Origin: Ruminococcus flavefaciens
GTDB lineage: Bacteria > Bacillota > Clostridia > Oscillospirales > Ruminococcaceae
DNA: 8,750 bases
Assembly (NCBI GenBank): GCA_002371825.1
Contig: DFHF01000069.1
Span: forward strand, 11,321 to 20,070
Reading direction: 5' to 3'
In this document: in pieces, positions 5,745 to 8,750 of the stretch
Numbering within the stretch: the stretch's first letter is position 1
Layout: each line of letters opens with the position of its first letter
Position numbers and translations under genes: made by a program
The notes under the pieces: generated by a model
The model's input: only the letters and a program-made list of their open reading frames with translations
Database searches by the model: none
What the model was told of the DNA's origin: nothing

Positions 5745-6242
5745 TGTTGGATGCAGAATACACCGATATATCGGGGTTCTCACCAACAGCATAATTACAT
5801 TCAGATGCATTTTTTGTGTCCTGTAAGATCGGCAGATATGATCACGTTTTTTAGCCTGTCCGGTTTAAACTCCGCCGGATCGATAGTACTAATTAATCGC
5901 AATATACTATGATGCAATTTTAAGCTGCTATTGAACATTAATGCCTATAATATGTTTAATCGCCTAAAAGCAGCTCGGATCTATTCATACATGACTACAA
6001 TCGTTCCACGATGGCAAAAGGATCATAAGGCACTGCGGAATTTTGTGCCAGCCGATAGGTGAAGGCGTATAGAGGGTGCGCTTTCACACCAACTGAATAG
6101 CGTCCTTGATCGGCTATTGAGAGGGTGCCGATGAAGGGCGTTATTTTTCTGCGAGACCCGCAGGGGAGTTTTATGTGTTAAGCAATACCCAATAATGTTC
6201 TATACTTTAAAAAAGGGACGTCCGGAAGGACGTCCCTTTTTT
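5745..6242 (+). ncRNA. Candidate large structured noncoding RNA, about 498 nt, family not recognised
   Basis: Bounded by a promoter (5711-5739) and a very strong terminator (6209-6242), with no ribosome binding site or credible protein. By eye many helices are possible: 5745-5788 (TGTTGG..CCAACA closing AGAA/TTCT and CCGA/TCGG); 5859-5879 (TCCGG/CCGGA); 5883-5910 (ATAGTA/TACTAT); 5923-5975 (AGCTGCT/AGCAGCT, stacked on a 9-bp stem 5930-5938 with 5952-5960); 6000-6012 (ATCGT/ACGAT); 6029-6049 (GGCAC/GTGCC); a long arm 6050-6115 (AGCCGAT/ATCGGCT, then AAGG/CCTT, CG/CG, TAT/ATA and tip GGTG/CACC); 6149-6163 (CTGCG/CGCAG). ATCGGC at 5828-5833 could pair over long range with GCCGAT at 6127-6132 or 6051-6056. 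GAGGGTGC occurs twice (6072, 6121). It lacks the hallmark sequences of RNase P RNA, tmRNA, SRP RNA, T-boxes or group II domain V. Size and complexity recall the OLE/GOLLD/ROOL class, but I cannot assign it. Confidence 0.62.
6209..6242. terminator. Bidirectional terminator between the structured RNA and glmU
   Basis: A 15-bp perfect stem (6209-6223 with 6228-6242) has a GGAA tetraloop. Its core GGGACGTCC/GGACGTCCC is flanked by A6 and T6, so it has a T-run for transcription from either side. It starts 3 nt past the glmU stop codon and ends the plus-strand RNA. Confidence 0.93.
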
Positions 6243-6244
6243 GC

Positions 6245-7615
6245 TTACTTGCTGCTCTTGAGCTTTCTGAGGGTGTAGCCCTCGTTAACTTTCATTACTC
6301 CACGGTCGATCGCAAGAGCGTAGTCCGGTACATCACGGGTAACGGTTGTTCCGGCAGCAGTGTATACTGCCTTACCCAGCTTGACCGGTGCAATGAGATT
6401 GGTGTTGCATCCGATAAAGCAGTTGTCACCGATAACACAGCGGCTCTTGGAAATTCCGTCGTAGTTTACGGTAACTGTTCCGCAGCCGATATTTACCTTC
6501 TTGCCGATGTCACTGTCGCCGATATATGCCAGATGAGCGATAGCAGTCTTCTCGCCGATGGTAGAGTTCTTGATCTCAACGAAGTCTCCGATGTGAACTC
6601 CTGTCTTGATGTGGCTGTCGGGACGGATATGTACATAAGGACCTACAGTAACTCCGCTCTCGATAACTGAATCGTAGGCCTGTGAAGCATTGAGTACAAC
6701 ATTGTCCCCGATAGTGCAGTGATCTGCAAGGGCGTTTGGTCCGATCACACAATTACTGCCGATCTTGGTGCCCTTTCTGAGGATAGTGTTGGGCTGGATC
6801 TGAGTGCCGGCACCTATCTCCACGCTGCGCTCGATAACTACTCCGTCTGTGCAGACGAATTCGACACCGTTTTCAAGGTGCTTCTCGATCACTGCTCTGC
6901 GGGCTATATCGTTGAGCTCCAGCAGGTCTTTTCTGTTGTTTGCGCCGAGAATGAGCTCCGGATTGGCAGACTTGAAAGCTCCTGCCTTCTTTCCTTCGCT
7001 GAGAGCTATAAATATAGTATCTGTAAGGTAGTATTCCTTCTGAACGTTGTCGTTATTGAGCTTGCCGAGAAGGTCGATAAGGTCAGCTGTCCTGAACCAG
7101 TAAGCGCCGGAGTTTACCTCTTTGATACTGAGCTGTTCCTTGCTTGCGTCCTTCTGCTCAACGATACCGCTGATTCCGGAAGCTGTACGGAGAATACGTC
7201 CGTATCCGGTAGGATCGTCCAGCTCTGAGGTTATTACTGTAGCAGCATTGCCCTGCTGTTTGTGATATTCGAGTGCCTCACCAATAGTTTCAGCGTCGAT
7301 GAAAGGTGCATCTCCGCAGAGTACGAGAGTGTTTCCGTCGGTATCCTCCTCCATGAAGGGGATAGCCTGCATTACTGCATGGCCTGTGCCGAGACGTTCA
7401 GCCTGAAGAACAGTCTTGTATCTGCCGTTCAGGTACTCGTCGATCATTTCTCCCATGAAGCCTTTGACTACGCATATATCTGAGACACCTGCGCTTTCGC
7501 AGGCTGCGATCACCCATTCAAGCATGGGGTCACCCAGTACCTTGAAGAGGGGCTTCGGCATATCAGCTTTCATGCGCTTGCCCTGTCCGCCTGCTAAGAT
7601 TATTGCTTTGTTCAT
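6245..7615 (-). CDS. glmU: Bifunctional GlmU: glucosamine-1-phosphate N-acetyltransferase / GlcNAc-1-phosphate uridyltransferase
   Basis: Makes UDP-GlcNAc, the precursor of peptidoglycan and other wall glycans, in the cytoplasm. 456 residues, full length for the family. The uridyltransferase domain (about 1-226) has LAGGQGKRM (7-15; Gly-Gln replaces the more usual Ala-x in LAAGxGTRM), PKPLFKVLG (20-28), QAERLGTGHAV (71-81), GDAPF with metal-binding Asp102, GYGR (137-140), GIVEQKD, NSGAYWF (168-174) and the metal-site GANN (224-227). A left-handed beta-helix acetyltransferase domain follows (about 248-456), with Arg331, Lys349 (VEIKNS), His361 and Tyr364 (HLAYIGD) and NYDG (384-387), matching E. 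coli Arg333, Lys351, His363, Tyr366 and Asn386. The start has AGGAGG at 7624-7629. It is the second gene after the lipoprotein (36-nt gap), probably co-transcribed. The usual partner prs is not on the visible side. Confidence 0.97.
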   Translation of the reverse strand: MNKAIILAGGQGKRMKADMPKPLFKVLGDPMLEWVIAACESAGVSDICVVKGFMGEMIDEYLNGRYKTVLQAERLGTGHAVMQAIPFMEEDTDGNTLVLCGDAPFIDAETIGEALEYHKQQGNAATVITSELDDPTGYGRILRTASGISGIVEQKDASKEQLSIKEVNSGAYWFRTADLIDLLGKLNNDNVQKEYYLTDTIFIALSEGKKAGAFKSANPELILGANNRKDLLELNDIARRAVIEKHLENGVEFVCTDGVVIERSVEIGAGTQIQPNTILRKGTKIGSNCVIGPNALADHCTIGDNVVLNASQAYDSVIESGVTVGPYVHIRPDSHIKTGVHIGDFVEIKNSTIGEKTAIAHLAYIGDSDIGKKVNIGCGTVTVNYDGISKSRCVIGDNCFIGCNTNLIAPVKLGKAVYTAAGTTVTRDVPDYALAIDRGVMKVNEGYTLRKLKSSK

Positions 7616-7651
7616 TTTCTATTCCTCCTGATATTAATTACATTTGCTTTT

Positions 7652-8401
7652 TTATGTGTGCTCTTCAACTATTTTCCACACTTCGTTTCCGAAGTTTATG
7701 GCTGCCAGGTTATATGTATGAGTTGTATTGACGCTTTCTGTGCCTGTTTTGGCTGTAGCGCTGAACGAATAACCTTCGGTTATTCTTGGCGGAAGTCCGC
7801 TGGTACTAAGAGAATGAGCAAGATCACTTATGTGTGTTTCGATGTCCCTGATCTCGCTATCAGAAAGTTTTTCACCTATTTCTATATCCAGACTGAGTAT
7901 TGAAAGTTCGACTTCATCCAATCCGACACCTTTATAATGCGAGATGAATTGTTCGGAAAAATCTTCGTAAACGGAAGTGCTTTTATACTCTCTTGATAAA
8001 TTTGCTGGAAAAATACTGTCTACATAAGCTTTAGGGTCACAATCCAGATGAGCTTTGATATATCGGTTTGCGGCAAAATATACCCCTTCATATATTCTTA
8101 TAAAATTCTGAACTTCTTCATCGCTTATTCCGTCTTTGAGTTTATAGCCGCCCTCCAGAGAATAATCATAGAACTTTTCCATTGAAGCGGAAAGTGAGGC
8201 TGCTTTGGCATTTGCCTTGATTATGAGTATCTCGTCAGATTCAAATGGTCCGATAAATTCAAACTCATCTGGTTGGGATTCGTTTTCCGTGGAGGATTCG
8301 ATTTGGATTTCCGATGAGGAGCTGCTTTCCTTACTGCCACAAGAAAATGCAGAGCAGGCTGAAAGACTGAGTACAGCAGCATATAGTGCTATTTTTTTCA
8401 T
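7652..8401 (-). CDS. Predicted lipoprotein of unknown function
   Basis: 249 residues from the chosen Met. The N-terminus MKKIALYAAVLSLSAC is a lipoprotein signal peptide: two lysines, a hydrophobic core and lipobox LSAC with Cys16 as the lipidation site. A second Cys at 21 (AFSCGSK) is the alternative. A Ser/Glu-rich linker (about 23-46) follows, as is typical for surface lipoproteins of Firmicutes. The rest (about 47-249) is soluble, with a helical middle and a C-terminal part that looks beta-rich and ends EVWKIVEE. That ending resembles NTF2-like domains, which is weak evidence. I recognise no named family. Upstream in-frame starts (TTG at 8443, ATG at 8434) would bury the signal peptide behind a charged extension and were rejected. 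The ribosome binding site AAAGGG is modest. Co-directional and close to glmU, so an envelope role is plausible but unproven. Confidence 0.82.
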   Translation of the reverse strand: MKKIALYAAVLSLSACSAFSCGSKESSSSSEIQIESSTENESQPDEFEFIGPFESDEILIIKANAKAASLSASMEKFYDYSLEGGYKLKDGISDEEVQNFIRIYEGVYFAANRYIKAHLDCDPKAYVDSIFPANLSREYKSTSVYEDFSEQFISHYKGVGLDEVELSILSLDIEIGEKLSDSEIRDIETHISDLAHSLSTSGLPPRITEGYSFSATAKTGTESVNTTHTYNLAAINFGNEVWKIVEEHT

Positions 8402-8438
8402 ATTTGAATTTTTCCCTTTAATAAAATATATCATGCGT

Positions 8439-8456
8439 GACAAGATAGTACTTGTC
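8439..8456 (-). repeat. Leader hairpin of the lipoprotein-glmU transcript
   Basis: GACAAG (8439-8444) and CTTGTC (8451-8456) form a 6-bp stem with a 6-nt loop. It coincides with the 5' end expected from the weak promoter at 8464-8491, so it may protect the transcript end or be an operator. Confidence 0.4.
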
Positions 8457-8463
8457 TCTTATA

Positions 8464-8491
8464 TTTTTACATACTTTAACAATAAATTCAA
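8464..8491 (-). promoter_or_regulatory. Possible weak promoter of the lipoprotein-glmU operon
   Basis: On the minus strand: TTGAAT (8486-8491), a 16-nt spacer, and TAAAAA (8464-8469), each 4/6 to the SigA consensus. It is the best fit found in the AT-rich gap, but not strong. Confidence 0.3.
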
Positions 8492-8576
8492 TAGTTTTTT
8501 TGTAAGTTTATATTTCGTCCAATATTTTTGTATAAAATGCGAAAATATCAACACTTAAATTTTTTCAGATTCTATA

Positions 8577-8605
8577 TGGTAATTCTTAGTGAATTGTGTT
8601 ATAAT
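8577..8605 (+). promoter_or_regulatory. Promoter of ppdK
   Basis: A perfect TATAAT (8600-8605) is preceded by TTGTGT, a TRTG-type extended -10. The -35 is weak (TGGTAA at 8577-8582, 17-nt spacer). The predicted start is near 8612, with a leader of about 60 nt. Confidence 0.7.
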
Positions 8606-8618
8606 AGTAAGTAACTGG

Positions 8619-8641
8619 AATGGGGATACTCTGTCCTCATT
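8619..8641 (+). repeat. 5' UTR hairpin of ppdK
   Basis: AATGGGGA (8619-8626) pairs with TCCTCATT (8634-8641), 8 bp with one G-U and a 7-nt loop. It begins close to the predicted 5' end and is not followed by a T-run, so it is not a terminator. It may stabilise the mRNA. Confidence 0.5.
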
Positions 8642-8672
8642 CGGTAATGTTTAAAACTGGAGGTATATACCA

Positions 8673-8750
8673 ATGGCAAACAAATATTGCTACCTTTTCT
8701 CTGAAGGTAATGCTAACATGAGAGAGCTTCTCGGCGGTAAGGGTGCAAAC
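8673..8750 (+). CDS. ppdK: Pyruvate phosphate dikinase, N-terminal 26 residues (runs off the right edge)
   Basis: Interconverts pyruvate, ATP and phosphate with PEP, AMP and pyrophosphate. In anaerobes it often runs in the pyruvate-forming, PPi-using direction of glycolysis. The 26 visible residues begin MANKYCYLFSEGNANM and continue RELLGGKGAN, the conserved start of the PPDK nucleotide-binding domain (family pattern YLFEEG..dMr.LLGGKGAN). GGAGGT (8659-8664) lies 8 nt before the ATG. The full protein is usually about 870-880 residues, so the phosphohistidine and PEP-binding domains lie outside. It has its own promoter and is divergent from the lipoprotein-glmU operon. Confidence 0.94.
   Translation, partial: MANKYCYLFSEGNANMRELLGGKGAN

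Noticed and set aside
5751..5912. A 53-codon open frame starting inside the 5' hairpin of the large RNA (MQNTPIYRG...)
   Set aside because: No ribosome binding site, start only about 6 nt after the predicted 5' end, and the sequence is better explained by RNA stems. A leaderless peptide cannot be fully excluded.
1..8750. CRISPR arrays, insertion sequences, prophage genes, tRNA or rRNA genes
   Set aside because: No regularly spaced repeats, transposase or integrase motifs, cloverleaf sequences or rRNA segments were seen on either strand.

Overview
The window looks like chromosomal DNA of an anaerobic, low-to-moderate GC Firmicute, most likely a Ruminococcus-type member of the Oscillospiraceae. 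Grounds: pyruvate:ferredoxin oxidoreductase and pyruvate phosphate dikinase at the two edges, a Thr/Pro/Glu-rich extracellular linker like those of ruminococcal surface proteins, strong AGGAGG ribosome binding sites, and an SpoVAC-family spore membrane protein. The genus is inference.

Layout, left to right. 1-528 (-) is the N-terminal part of nifJ, with its promoter and a near-perfect Rex operator in the leader. 871-1023 (+) is a complete small transcription unit with no start-to-stop reading frame: promoter, 5' hairpin, CU-rich middle and intrinsic terminator, a candidate sRNA of about 117 nt. 1040-1477 (-) is a solitary spoVAC-like gene with a possible forespore-type promoter. 1602-4319 (-) is a two-component operon (OmpR-type regulator, then histidine kinase). 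The kinase carries a long low-complexity extracellular insert with a WG repeat, encoded by GGGG runs. 4320-4616 is a divergent control region. 4617-5324 (+) is an unrecognised, probably all-helical (TPR-like) protein with its own promoter and terminator. 5325-6244 has no convincing protein gene. Its right half holds a promoter, about 500 nt of densely self-complementary sequence and a 15-bp bidirectional terminator: a candidate large structured RNA, the most interesting item here. 6245-8401 (-) is a probable two-gene operon, a lipoprotein followed by glmU. 8577-8750 (+) is the promoter, leader and first 26 codons of ppdK.

Functional links. nifJ and ppdK act around the pyruvate/PEP node, and the Rex site suggests that nifJ follows the NADH/NAD+ ratio. 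glmU makes UDP-GlcNAc for the cell wall, and the kinase insert and the lipoprotein are both exported, so several products act at the envelope. The two noncoding transcripts are not explained by their neighbours. All RNA structures, promoters and operators were read by eye, with no folding or database search; functional claims rest on motif recognition.
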